This document shows, piece by piece, positions 41,329 to 49,767 of a DNA stretch of 51,205 nucleotides; the first letter of the stretch is position 1, and each line of letters starts with the position of its first letter. Source of the DNA: an uncultured Bacilli bacterium (GTDB lineage Bacteria; Bacillota_I; Bacilli_A; RFN20; CAG-288); NCBI GenBank assembly GCA_934725685.1, contig CAKVBX010000009.1, forward strand, positions 1 to 51,205. The letters are read 5' to 3'. The notes beneath the pieces were generated by a model that was not told the origin of the DNA, searched no databases, and worked only from the letters and a program-made list of their open reading frames with translations. The translations under genes and the position numbers were made by a program.

Positions 41329-42693
41329 ATGAAGCACACTTTTAAGAAAGAGAACGGACATCTCATCGCTGAGGTCTCCTTCGATTCCGACGAAATCAAG
41401 ACTGCCACCGACAAAGCGGTCAACAAACTTATTCTGAATGTCACGGTCCCTGGCTTCCGTAAGGGCAAAGCTCCGAAGGACAAGGCTGTCCGTTATCTTA
41501 AAAACGAAAATGTCTATAACGAAACCGTCGACGCTCTTCTGAGAATGGTCGACAAGAACTTCGCCGCTTTGGATGAATTCAAGGCCGAAGCTGAAGGCAA
41601 AATCTGTAATCGTGCTCGTCCGGATGTCGCCCTCACCAAGTTCGACGACAAGGAAGCTGATTTTACCATCAACTGGCTGCTTAACCCGGTCGTTACCAAG
41701 CTCGGCGAATACAAGGGTCTCACCTCCGATGCCAAGCTAAGAGAGATTTCCGATGATGATGTCGATCATCAGATTCATCATCTCGCGGAAGACAATGCTG
41801 AACTTGTCGAATCCGACAAGGAATCCGCTCTTGGCGATACCTGCAATATCGACTTCGTAGGTTATATGGATGGAAAGCCGTTCGAAGGCGGAGACGGCAA
41901 AGGCTTCGATCTCGAACTCGGAAGCGGCAGATTTGTCCCTGGTTTCGAAGATCAGTGTGTCGGCCACAAAGCCGGTGATAAGTTCGATGTCGCTCTTACC
42001 ATGCCGGAGAATTACCCTGCTCCGCTGAGTGCCAAGCCCGTCGTCTTCAAGGTCACCCTCAATTCCGTCAAGGTCAAGGAAGTCCCTGAAATCAACGATG
42101 AATTCGCTACCACTCTCACGGGCAAATTTGTCAGCAAGGATCTTGCCGAACTCAAGAGCAAAGTCCATGATGATCTTGCCCACAACGCCGAAGAGGCCTT
42201 CAAGAATTCCAAAATCAATTCCTATCTCCTCAAGGTCCGTGATGGTTCTGAATTCGTCATCGCCAAGGAATATGTCGACCTCTTCGTCAAGGATAGAATC
42301 GCTTCTGATGAACAGAACATCAACCGCCAGGGTCTCACCCTCGATGAGTATCTCAAGCTTACCAAGACCGATAAGGCTGCCTATGAGCAGAATATTCGCA
42401 CCGGCATTGAGAACGATATCAAAACCCAGCTCGTCTATGATGCTCTCGCCAAGGCCGAAAAGATTGCTGAGCCGACCAATAAGGATATCGAAGAACAGAT
42501 TGGTTCCCCGATTCAGGAATTCTATACCAACTATTCGAACTATCTCAAGAGCATGAAGATGCCGGAAGACCAGATCAACATGCAGATTCAGGGATATCTC
42601 AATCAGGTCTATGCCTCTATCCTCACGGGTAAGGTTCAGGCCAGAATCCTTGAACTCAACGAAAAGCCTGCTGAAGAAGCCAAGGCTGAATAA
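41329..42693 (+). CDS. tig: Trigger factor (ribosome-associated chaperone)
   Basis: This 454-residue protein binds the ribosome exit tunnel and folds nascent chains. The N-terminal ribosome-binding loop is present as VPGFRKGKAPKD (about residues 40-51; family GFRxGKxP). An FKBP-type prolyl isomerase domain follows (about residues 155-240) with GDTCNIDFVGYMDGKPFEGG and GSGRFVPGFEDQCVGHKAGD. A long helical C-terminal cradle completes it. Length is normal (about 430). A terminator follows, so it is transcribed apart from lon. Confidence 0.96.
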   Translation: MKHTFKKENGHLIAEVSFDSDEIKTATDKAVNKLILNVTVPGFRKGKAPKDKAVRYLKNENVYNETVDALLRMVDKNFAALDEFKAEAEGKICNRARPDVALTKFDDKEADFTINWLLNPVVTKLGEYKGLTSDAKLREISDDDVDHQIHHLAEDNAELVESDKESALGDTCNIDFVGYMDGKPFEGGDGKGFDLELGSGRFVPGFEDQCVGHKAGDKFDVALTMPENYPAPLSAKPVVFKVTLNSVKVKEVPEINDEFATTLTGKFVSKDLAELKSKVHDDLAHNAEEAFKNSKINSYLLKVRDGSEFVIAKEYVDLFVKDRIASDEQNINRQGLTLDEYLKLTKTDKAAYEQNIRTGIENDIKTQLVYDALAKAEKIAEPTNKDIEEQIGSPIQEFYTNYSNYLKSMKMPEDQINMQIQGYLNQVYASILTGKVQARILELNEKPAEEAKAE

Positions 42694-42711
42694 TCCGAAA
42701 TTACTATCTGA

Positions 42712-42741
42712 AAGGGTTCACCGAAAAGTGAGCCCTTTTTC
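42712..42741 (+). terminator. Terminator of tig
   Basis: Stem AAGGGTTCAC/GTGAGCCCTT (one T-G pair), loop CGAAAA, then TTTTCTT. Confidence 0.9.
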
Positions 42742-42756
42742 TTCTAACTACAAAAT

Positions 42757-42783
42757 TTAGCACTTCTTAATTGACATTGCTAA
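42757..42783 (+). promoter_or_regulatory. CIRCE-like HrcA operator upstream of lon
   Basis: TTAGCACTT, nine bases, then CATTGCTAA matches the CIRCE consensus TTAGCACTC-N9-GAGTGCTAA at 15 of 18 positions with exact spacing. It overlaps the -35 box of the lon promoter. A third half-site, AGTGCTA (42802-42808), lies just after the -10. HrcA repression of lon, relieved by heat, is a testable inference. Confidence 0.6.
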
Positions 42784-42798
42784 ACTTATCGATATAAT
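42771..42798 (+). promoter_or_regulatory. Predicted promoter of lon
   Basis: Perfect -35 TTGACA (42771-42776) and perfect -10 TATAAT (42793-42798) at 16-base spacing, 43 bases before the start codon. Confidence 0.88.
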
Positions 42799-42840
42799 AT
42801 CAGTGCTATTCATTCGTTTCCTTTGAAAGGAGGATTATTT

Positions 42841-45255
42841 ATGGACGCTTACGCACCGAGAAGACTTCCCGTTCTTCCCAACAACAAAGTAGTCGGTTTA
42901 CCCGACATCGAAATGACAATCACGGCGAGAAACACCTATGACATGCATCTGCTTTCCCGTCTGAACAAAGGGGATGAGTTCATTCTGTCCCTCTCGAATT
43001 CCGATGATGTCTACGGCGACTTTGACAATCTGATTCTCCCTGGCGTCAGAACCGTCGGCTGTCTTTGCCGCGTTCTTGAAATCACCCCTGTACCGCAGGG
43101 CCTCAAGGTTGTCGTCATGGGAAAGACACCTGTCGACCTCTCCGACTTCAATGTCGATTCCGTTTCCTCGACCGTAATGGCGACGGTCAATAATCGCCCG
43201 GTCTATCAGAGAGACGACAACAAAATCTATGAGATGCTCGGCAAATTCACTTCCACTTATTCCGCTCTCCGCAAGAAGTACCCCCAGCTTCCCGAACTTG
43301 TTGACTTCTCCCAGACCGTTCCCGAAGTCTCCAACATTCCTTATCATATCGCTGCCTTCTTGGGTACCGGAGAACTGACCAAACAGCTCATTCTCGAAGA
43401 GAAGGACCCCATCGAGAAGTTCCGTCTCTGCATCAACGACCTCGACCGCTTCAATCTCGACAGCAAAATCGAGTACGATATCCAGAAACAGGTTTCCGAC
43501 TCCATCGACAAAAATCAGCGCGAGTATGTGCTCCGTGAGAAGATGAAGGTCGTCAAAAACCAGCTTAAGGAGTTCGACGGCGGAGATCAGACTGACAACA
43601 TTGAGAAAAAGGTCGACGAACATCCTGAACTGTATCCTGAGAACATCCGCAAGAGAATCCATTCCGAAATCGCTCGCATGAAGGCGATGCCTGCCGGCAG
43701 CCAGGAGACCGGAATCATCTCTAACTATGTAGATCTGCTTGCTTCTCTTCCTTGGAAGATTTCCTCGAAGGATAACGAGGACCTCGAATCCGTCAAGAAA
43801 ATCCTCGACGAGAACCACGATGGCCTCGAAAAACAGAAGGACCGAATCCTTCAGTATCTCGCCGTAAAACAGCTGACCAATTCCCTCAAAGCCCCAATTC
43901 TCTGCTTCTACGGTGCACCAGGTGTTGGTAAGACTTCTCTTGCCATCTCCATCGCCCAGGCTTTGGGCCGCAAATTCGTCAAGGTAGCGCTCGGCGGTGT
44001 TTCTGATGAGGCGGAAATCCGCGGCCACCGCAAGACGTACATCGGCGCCATGCCTGGCAAGATTATCTCCGGCATGAACAAAGTCGGAACAAACAACCCA
44101 GTCTTCCTTCTCGATGAAATCGATAAAATCGATGGGGGCGGATATCGTGGGGATCCTGCAAGTGCCTTACTCGAAGTCCTCGATCCGGAGCAGAACTCTT
44201 TCTTCATGGACAACTATCTCGACGAGACTTTCGACCTCTCGAATGTTCTCTTCATCTGTACGGCAAATGATATCTCCAAGATTCCGGGACCTCTCATGGA
44301 TCGCCTTGAAATGATTGAACTCAATACCTATACCAAGTTTGAGAAACTTTCCATCGCCAAGAGCCATCTCATCAGCCTTGAAGAGAAGGCTAACGGCATC
44401 AAGCCCGGCATGATGGAATGGAAGGACGAGGCGCTAGACTATATCATCGAAAACTACACCATGGAAGCCGGCGTCCGTGAACTCAGAAGACGTATCGGAA
44501 CCATCGACAGAAAATATGCGGTTGATTATCTCCGTGATAACACGAAGAATCATCTTGTTGTCGATAAGGAAGTTGTCAGAAAGTATCTCGGCGCTGAAAT
44601 CTTCACGCACGAGAACAATATCGAGGAGTCTCAGGTCGGTATCATTAATGGTCTCGCCTATACGCAGGCCGGCGGTGAAGTCCTCAAGATTGAAGTCAAC
44701 ACTTTCCCAGGAAAGGGCGCCCTTATTCTTACCGGGAATCTCGGCGATGTCATGAAGGAAGCCTGCGAGACGGCCTTAAGCTATGTGAAGAGCATCGGTC
44801 CGGAACTTGGCATCAATCCGGACTTCTTCTCCAGTCACGATCTTCACATCCACTTCCCGGAATCTGCCACGCCGAAGGATGGCCCGAGCGCCGGCGTTGC
44901 CACTGTCATCTGTATCCTTTCCGCTGTCTGCGGACTGAGAATCCGCAACGATGTTGCCATGACCGGCGAAGTCGATCTGCGCGGCAACGCTATGCCGATT
45001 GGCGGTCTCCGCGAAAAGACCAACGCTGCCTCCAGAGAGCATATCCGCACGGTCTTCATCCCCAAAGAGAACCACAAGGACCGCGAAGAGCTTCCCAAGG
45101 AAATCACCGATTCCCTCTCTATCGTTGAAGTCAGCAAGGTAAAGGACCTTTTCCAGGGCGTCTTCCTTGAAGACATCACGAAGATGAAGGATGAAATCCA
45201 CAAGCGCACCTCTCCGGTCTCTGAACCGAAGAAGGCGAAAAAGGCGGCAAAATAA
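42841..45255 (+). CDS. lon: ATP-dependent Lon protease (LonA)
   Basis: This 804-residue cytoplasmic hexamer unfolds and degrades damaged or regulatory proteins. An N-terminal LON substrate domain (about 1-200) and a coiled region precede the AAA+ module with Walker A GAPGVGKTS (residues 358-366) and Walker B FLLDEIDK. The protease domain has catalytic Ser683 (KDGPSAGVAT) and Lys726 (REKTNAA), 43 residues apart as in E. coli Lon. The start at 42841 follows AAAGGAGG; an upstream TTG overlaps that site and is rejected. The ysxC gene follows after one base, the Bacillus-like order. Confidence 0.97.
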   Translation: MDAYAPRRLPVLPNNKVVGLPDIEMTITARNTYDMHLLSRLNKGDEFILSLSNSDDVYGDFDNLILPGVRTVGCLCRVLEITPVPQGLKVVVMGKTPVDLSDFNVDSVSSTVMATVNNRPVYQRDDNKIYEMLGKFTSTYSALRKKYPQLPELVDFSQTVPEVSNIPYHIAAFLGTGELTKQLILEEKDPIEKFRLCINDLDRFNLDSKIEYDIQKQVSDSIDKNQREYVLREKMKVVKNQLKEFDGGDQTDNIEKKVDEHPELYPENIRKRIHSEIARMKAMPAGSQETGIISNYVDLLASLPWKISSKDNEDLESVKKILDENHDGLEKQKDRILQYLAVKQLTNSLKAPILCFYGAPGVGKTSLAISIAQALGRKFVKVALGGVSDEAEIRGHRKTYIGAMPGKIISGMNKVGTNNPVFLLDEIDKIDGGGYRGDPASALLEVLDPEQNSFFMDNYLDETFDLSNVLFICTANDISKIPGPLMDRLEMIELNTYTKFEKLSIAKSHLISLEEKANGIKPGMMEWKDEALDYIIENYTMEAGVRELRRRIGTIDRKYAVDYLRDNTKNHLVVDKEVVRKYLGAEIFTHENNIEESQVGIINGLAYTQAGGEVLKIEVNTFPGKGALILTGNLGDVMKEACETALSYVKSIGPELGINPDFFSSHDLHIHFPESATPKDGPSAGVATVICILSAVCGLRIRNDVAMTGEVDLRGNAMPIGGLREKTNAASREHIRTVFIPKENHKDREELPKEITDSLSIVEVSKVKDLFQGVFLEDITKMKDEIHKRTSPVSEPKKAKKAAK

Positions 45256-45256
45256 G

Positions 45257-45832
45257 ATGGCGAAGAACGATTTCAGCGATGTCCGCTTTGTGAAATCGGC
45301 CGTGGAGAAAGAAGGTTTTCTCTACGACAAGCCGATTGTCACGTTCATCGGGCGCAGCAACGTCGGAAAGAGCACGTTGGTCAATCAGATTGTGAGACGG
45401 AAGAATTTCATGAAGACATCCAAGACGGCCGGTCTTACCAACATGGTCAACTATTCCGTCATCGACAATCGATTCTATCTTGTCGATGTCCCCGGCTATG
45501 GCTATGCCACCTTTGCGAGAGACCATTTCGCAAAGCTGATGGAAGATTTCCTCATCGACAACAAGGCGCTGAAGAAAGTCTATATTCTCATCGACGGTAG
45601 AAGGCTTCTCCTTCCTGCCGACGATGAGTTCGCTTCCTATCTCGAAAGTCTCTCCATTCCGTATTCGTTTGTCTTCACCAAGACCGACAAGATGACTCAG
45701 TCGGAGAAGCATTATCTCCGCCTTCAGGAGGAGAAAATCGCTCCGGCCACCTTCTTCGAGGTCGGTTTGAAAAAAGAGAGCGGCTATCAAGCTTTAAGGG
45801 ACGACATCATCAAGACCGTCAAGGGAGCGTAA
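45257..45832 (+). CDS. ysxC: Ribosome biogenesis GTPase YsxC/EngB
   Basis: This 191-residue essential-type GTPase acts in 50S subunit assembly. G1 is GRSNVGKST, G3 is DVPGYG and G4 is TKTDK; the G2 threonine lies in KTAGLTNMVNY. Length is typical (about 195). It starts one base after the lon stop and has no separate promoter, so it is co-transcribed with lon and would share any HrcA control. Confidence 0.95.
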   Translation: MAKNDFSDVRFVKSAVEKEGFLYDKPIVTFIGRSNVGKSTLVNQIVRRKNFMKTSKTAGLTNMVNYSVIDNRFYLVDVPGYGYATFARDHFAKLMEDFLIDNKALKKVYILIDGRRLLLPADDEFASYLESLSIPYSFVFTKTDKMTQSEKHYLRLQEEKIAPATFFEVGLKKESGYQALRDDIIKTVKGA

Positions 45833-45856
45833 TGCTCCCTTTTCTTTTATTGATTC

Positions 45857-45885
45857 TTGTAATTGTTAGGGGGAAAGATTATAAT
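45857..45885 (+). promoter_or_regulatory. Predicted promoter of the T-box valS transcript
   Basis: TTGTAA (45857-45862) and TATAAT (45880-45885) at 17-base spacing, directly before the T-box leader. Confidence 0.75.
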
Positions 45886-45892
45886 TTCGGTG

Positions 45893-46080
45893 CGTTGACG
45901 GGAAGGGAAGCCGTGTAGTCCTGAAGAGAGAGCCCGGATGGTGGGAGCGGGTCAGGAGAGCGGTGCTCTGTCGTCCCTGAGCATGACTTTAATGAGAGCG
46001 GTGATTCCGAAGAGGGGTGGTACCGCGCAATCGAGTATTGCGTCCCTTCACTTGTCCGAAAACATAGGAGGGACTTTTTT
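45893..46080 (+). promoter_or_regulatory. T-box riboswitch leader of valS
   Basis: The T-box sequence GGGGTGGTACCGCG (46014-46027) is unmistakable. A Stem I with the distal helix CCTGA...TCAGG and CCCG...CGGG is upstream. A candidate specifier GTC (45970-45972) fits tRNA-Val. The terminator is GTCCCT/AGGGAC (46042-46047, 46069-46074) plus six T. Its 3' arm contains the ribosome site AGGAGGG of valS, so the same stem could mask translation as well as stop transcription. Uncharged tRNA-Val should favour the anti-terminator. Confidence 0.93.
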
Positions 46081-46081
46081 C

Positions 46082-48667
46082 ATGAGAGAAATGCAGAAAG
46101 CCTACGACCATACGACGGTCGAAGAGGGCAAAGAGAAATTTTGGGAAGACCATCATTATTTTGAGGCGATGCGGGAAGAGAATCTTCACAAGCCACCGTT
46201 TTCGATGATCGTTCCGCCACCGAATGTCACCGGCATTCTCCATATCGGCCATGCGACCAACACGACGGTCCTCGATATCATCGCCCGTTATAAAAAACTT
46301 TCCGGTTACGATGTTCTCTTCCTCGCCGACATGGATCACGCCGGCATCGCCACCCAGGCCAAGGTCGAGGCAAAGCTCCGCGAAGAGGGAAAGAACAAAT
46401 ATGAACTTGGAAGAGAGGGTTTTTTGAAGGAAGCCTGGAAGTGGAAGGAAGAACACGGCGACTATATCTCCAAGCAGTGGCGAGCACTCGGTCTTTCCAT
46501 GGATTATTCCAAGGAGCGTTTCACCCTCGATGAAGGAATGTGCAAAGCAGTCAACAAAGTTTTCAAGACTCTTTATGATCAGGGACTCATTTACCGTGGC
46601 GAGCGGATCATCAACTGGGATCCTGTCCTGAAGACTGCACTCAGCGACATCGAAGTCACCTATTCTCAAGACAATGGCCACTTCTACTATTTCAAATATT
46701 GGCTTGAGGACCATTCCACCTATCTCGAAGTCGCGACGACAAGACCGGAAACCATGTTCGGCGACCAGGCCGTCTGCTTCAATCCTGACGATGAGCGATA
46801 CAATAAGCTCGAAGGCAAGAAAGTCATCAATCCGGCCAACGGCGAACTGCTTCCGCTCATCGCCGACCGTTATGTCGACATCGAGTTCGGTACCGGCGTC
46901 ATGAAGTGCACCCCTGCCCATGACCCCAACGATTTCCAGATTGCCAAACGTCACAATCTCGCCTTCGTCAAGACGATGAACGAAGATGCTACCATGAATG
47001 GTAACTGTCCGGCGGGCTATGTCGGCCTCGATCGCTATGAATGCCGAAAGAAGCTTGTCAAGCAGATCGAAGAACAGGGGGATCTCATCCGCATTGAAGA
47101 AATCGTCCACAATGTCGGCCATTCCGAGCGCAGCAAGGCCGTCGTCGAACCGATGCTCTCTAAGCAGTGGTTCGTCTCGATGAAGCCACTAGCGAATGCC
47201 GTCATGGAAATGCAGAAATCCGACAAGAGAACCGACTTCTTCCCTTCCCGTTTCTCTGATATTTTCTATCAGTGGCTTTCCAACACGGATGACTGGTGCA
47301 TTTCCCGTCAGCTCTGGTGGGGACACCGCATCCCGGTCTATATCAACAAGAAAACCGGAGATGTCATCTGCAGCGAAGAGAAGCTCGATGAGAACGAATA
47401 TGAACAGGACAATGACGTCCTCGATACTTGGTTTTCCTCCGCTCTCGCACCGTTTGCCTTCTTAGGATGGCCGGATGAGAGCAACGCTCTCTACAAGCGA
47501 TATTATCCGCTCGATGTCATGGTCACCGCCTACGACATTATCTTCTTCTGGGTTGAACGTATGGCTTTCGAAGGCGTTCACTTCACCGGAAAAATGCCGT
47601 TTAAGAAAGTCTATATTCATGGTCTTGTCCGCGATAGTTTAGGAAGAAAGATGAGCAAGTCCCTAGGCAATGGCATCGACCCCTTCGATGTCATCAAGAA
47701 GTACGGCACCGACTCTCTCCGCTTTGCCCTTGCAACCGGCGGAACTCCGGGCCTCGATATCAATTTCTCCTTCAACAAGGTCGAGACGGCCCATAACTTC
47801 CTGAACAAGATCTGGAATGCCTCCCGCTATATCCTTTCCATGCTCCCAGATGATTTCGCCCCGAAGGGACTGAAGAAAGAAGACCTCTCCTTCCTCGACG
47901 AGTGGATTCTCAAGGAATGCGATTCCTTACTCGATTCCGTCCGCACCAATATGGACAAATACGAGCTTGGACAGGCTGCCGATTATCTCTACTCCTTTGT
48001 CTATGACGAATTCTGCTCTGAATATCTCGAATACACCAAGGTCGCCCTTCAGAGCGAAGACGGGAAGGTCCGCAATACGACCCTGGAAGTTCTCTATACC
48101 ATCCTTGAGAAGATTCTTATCGTCCTCTTCCCCTTCGCCCCGTTCATCGCAGAGGAAATCTATTCCTATCTCCCCTGCCACAAGACTTCCATCTACGAAG
48201 AGGACTATCCGAGCAATTTCGGTTTCGATTATTCCGAAAAGGATATCGATTTCGCCCTTTCCTTGCGCCGTGCCATCAAGGAAATCCGTAACCACAAGGC
48301 AGAACTTTCCCAGGCACCGAACGCCCCGATTGAGCTTCTGTTCCACGGCGAGAAGTCTTCTCTTGATGAGGTCTATCCTTACCTGAAGCGCTTCTCCTTC
48401 GCTTCCTCCATCACTCTCTCTGAGGAAAAGAGAGAAGATTACATTTACTTCCCCTCTTTTGCCCTCACCTTAGTCGACAAAGAGGACAATGCCACGGCGG
48501 AGAGAATCGCCAAGCGCATCGAATTCCTCCGGAATGAGATTGCCCGTTCCGAGAAGATGCTTTCGAATCAGAACTTCCTCTCTAAGGCAAAACCCGAAAA
48601 GGTCGCCGCGGAAAAGGAAAAATATCAGAAATATCTGGACGAACTTGCCAAATACGGCAAAAAATAA
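46082..48667 (+). CDS. valS: Valyl-tRNA synthetase
   Basis: This 861-residue class I synthetase charges tRNA-Val. HIGH is at residues 54-57 (PPNVTGILHIGHA) and KMSKS at 523-527 (GRKMSKSLGNG). The editing domain retains TTRPETMFGDQAV and TPAHDPNDF. A C-terminal coiled-coil arm of about 65 residues is present (KRIEFLRNEIARSEKML). The start at 46082 lies 9 bases after AGGAGGG; the longer in-frame version runs through the T-box and is rejected. Confidence 0.97.
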   Translation: MREMQKAYDHTTVEEGKEKFWEDHHYFEAMREENLHKPPFSMIVPPPNVTGILHIGHATNTTVLDIIARYKKLSGYDVLFLADMDHAGIATQAKVEAKLREEGKNKYELGREGFLKEAWKWKEEHGDYISKQWRALGLSMDYSKERFTLDEGMCKAVNKVFKTLYDQGLIYRGERIINWDPVLKTALSDIEVTYSQDNGHFYYFKYWLEDHSTYLEVATTRPETMFGDQAVCFNPDDERYNKLEGKKVINPANGELLPLIADRYVDIEFGTGVMKCTPAHDPNDFQIAKRHNLAFVKTMNEDATMNGNCPAGYVGLDRYECRKKLVKQIEEQGDLIRIEEIVHNVGHSERSKAVVEPMLSKQWFVSMKPLANAVMEMQKSDKRTDFFPSRFSDIFYQWLSNTDDWCISRQLWWGHRIPVYINKKTGDVICSEEKLDENEYEQDNDVLDTWFSSALAPFAFLGWPDESNALYKRYYPLDVMVTAYDIIFFWVERMAFEGVHFTGKMPFKKVYIHGLVRDSLGRKMSKSLGNGIDPFDVIKKYGTDSLRFALATGGTPGLDINFSFNKVETAHNFLNKIWNASRYILSMLPDDFAPKGLKKEDLSFLDEWILKECDSLLDSVRTNMDKYELGQAADYLYSFVYDEFCSEYLEYTKVALQSEDGKVRNTTLEVLYTILEKILIVLFPFAPFIAEEIYSYLPCHKTSIYEEDYPSNFGFDYSEKDIDFALSLRRAIKEIRNHKAELSQAPNAPIELLFHGEKSSLDEVYPYLKRFSFASSITLSEEKREDYIYFPSFALTLVDKEDNATAERIAKRIEFLRNEIARSEKMLSNQNFLSKAKPEKVAAEKEKYQKYLDELAKYGKK

Positions 48668-48687
48668 TTCCGGTTTTTCGAACAGTT

Positions 48688-48727
48688 GCCTCCTCCGGCC
48701 CATATATCAGGTTGAAGGAGGTTTTTT
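48688..48727 (+). promoter_or_regulatory. Hairpin that pairs the ribosome site of the small peptide gene
   Basis: CCTCCT (48689-48694) is exactly complementary to AGGAGG (48716-48721), which is the ribosome site of the following gene, and is followed by six T. It can be the valS terminator, a translation-masking stem, or both. The 21-base loop makes it only moderately stable. Confidence 0.55.
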
Positions 48728-48728
48728 C

Positions 48729-48905
48729 ATGAAAGAACTCACATTGGAAGAAGAGAAGAATGTCGTCGGTGGGGAAGCCATCACCCTCACAGCCATCATG
48801 GCATTGCTCGCCATCGGCCTTGTCACCGTCATCTGCTATAAGCTGTTTTTCTCCGACAAAGGAAAAACGACGCTCCCCGGCGGATTTTCCTTCTCCTGGG
48901 AATGA
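48729..48905 (+). CDS. Double-glycine leader peptide (bacteriocin-like precursor)
   Basis: This 58-residue peptide begins MKELTLEEEKNVVGG, a textbook double-glycine leader: acidic helix with hydrophobic positions at Leu4/Leu6 and Val12/Val13, cut after Gly15. Such leaders are removed by C39-peptidase ABC exporters. The mature part would be about 43 residues, with one membrane-type helix (about 18-41) and a tail ending PGGFSFSWE. A strong AAGGAGG site precedes the ATG, and the stop overlaps the radC start by 4 bases. No exporter, immunity gene or regulator is in the window. Class II bacteriocin, signalling peptide and orphan secreted peptide are all possible. Confidence 0.82.
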   Translation: MKELTLEEEKNVVGGEAITLTAIMALLAIGLVTVICYKLFFSDKGKTTLPGGFSFSWE

Positions 48906-49573
48906 AAGGCAAAGACGTCACGATGATGCCGAGAGAGAAGGCGAAAGCTTTCGGCATCGAAACGCTTGACGACGCCGAACTTCTGGCCCTGCTTCTCGAT
49001 ACCGGAACCGTTGGTGTCCCCATCGTCGAATACACGAGCCGCCTCCTCTATAAGAAAGGCGGACTCTACTCCCTGTTCCGACCTGAACAGAATTATGACG
49101 GAATCTGTGGCATTGGCGAAGCGAAACGTTGTAGACTTCTCGCCGTGAAGGAGATTCTCCGGCGGCTCCCTTCTGCGAAGAAAGAGCGGATTCTGACAGG
49201 AAGAGATGCCTTTGAAGCCACCAAAGGCATCTTCTTCGGAAAAGAGGAGGAATGCCTTGTCGTTCTCTATCTCGGAAGGGATAAATCCGTCATTGAAAAA
49301 GAGGAATTCAGCGACCTGGAACGGACGAATGTTCATTTCCCGCTCCGCACGATTCTCCGGCATGCTTTGAAGAACGCAAGCGCCTTTTTGGTCCTGCTTC
49401 ATAACCATCCATCCGGAAGTTTAGTGCCGAGCCCTGTCGATATCCAGGTCAGCGAAAAAGCGAAGCAGAAACTTCTCCTTGCCGGGATTGTTCTTTCGGA
49501 TTCTCTGATTGTGACGGAAGTGGGATTCCATTCCATGAAGGAAAATGGAGACGGCTCTTTTTCCGAAGCATGA
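48902..49573 (+). CDS. radC: RadC-family JAB1/MPN metalloprotein
   Basis: This 223-residue protein has a helix-hairpin-helix-like N-terminal half (LDDAELLALLLDTGT... GIGEAKRCRLLAVKEILRR) and a C-terminal JAMM domain. The metal motif LLHNHPSGSLVPSPVD gives the HxH and distal aspartate of the family. The biochemical role is still unsettled; despite the name, a repair function is doubtful. It overlaps the leader peptide gene by 4 bases, and its own ribosome site is weak, so it depends on translation of the peptide. Length is typical (about 225). Confidence 0.92.
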   Translation: MKGKDVTMMPREKAKAFGIETLDDAELLALLLDTGTVGVPIVEYTSRLLYKKGGLYSLFRPEQNYDGICGIGEAKRCRLLAVKEILRRLPSAKKERILTGRDAFEATKGIFFGKEEECLVVLYLGRDKSVIEKEEFSDLERTNVHFPLRTILRHALKNASAFLVLLHNHPSGSLVPSPVDIQVSEKAKQKLLLAGIVLSDSLIVTEVGFHSMKENGDGSFSEA

Positions 49574-49660
49574 TTTTTTGTCAATAAGCCCGGAATGTAC
49601 AAGAATTTCTATTTCCGCCGGGACAAAGTCATCAAAGAAGGGGCTTCCGCTTTCGCTTCT

Positions 49661-49682
49661 AGGGAATTTTTGATTCCTTTTC
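49661..49682 (+). terminator. Probable terminator of radC
   Basis: A short stem AGGGAAT/ATTCCTT (one G-T pair) with a TTTTTG-type loop is followed by TTCT. Weak, but the only candidate in the 49574-49705 gap. Confidence 0.45.
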
Positions 49683-49705
49683 TCCTGAAAACACACGTTT
49701 TTCCG

Positions 49706-49734
49706 TTGCAAGTTCTCAAAAAGCAATCTATAAT
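49706..49734 (+). promoter_or_regulatory. Predicted promoter of the Sel1-repeat gene
   Basis: TTGCAA (49706-49711) and a perfect TATAAT (49729-49734) at 17-base spacing, 34 bases before the start codon. Confidence 0.78.
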
Positions 49735-49767
49735 ATTTCAAATATAACCAAGGAGGAGTTCTATTCT

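Noticed and set aside
42898..44028. 376-residue minus-strand frame inside lon
   Set aside because: Shadow frame; lon motifs are intact on the plus strand.
45989..47122. 377-residue minus-strand frame over the T-box and valS
   Set aside because: It overlaps a structured RNA and the conserved synthetase gene.
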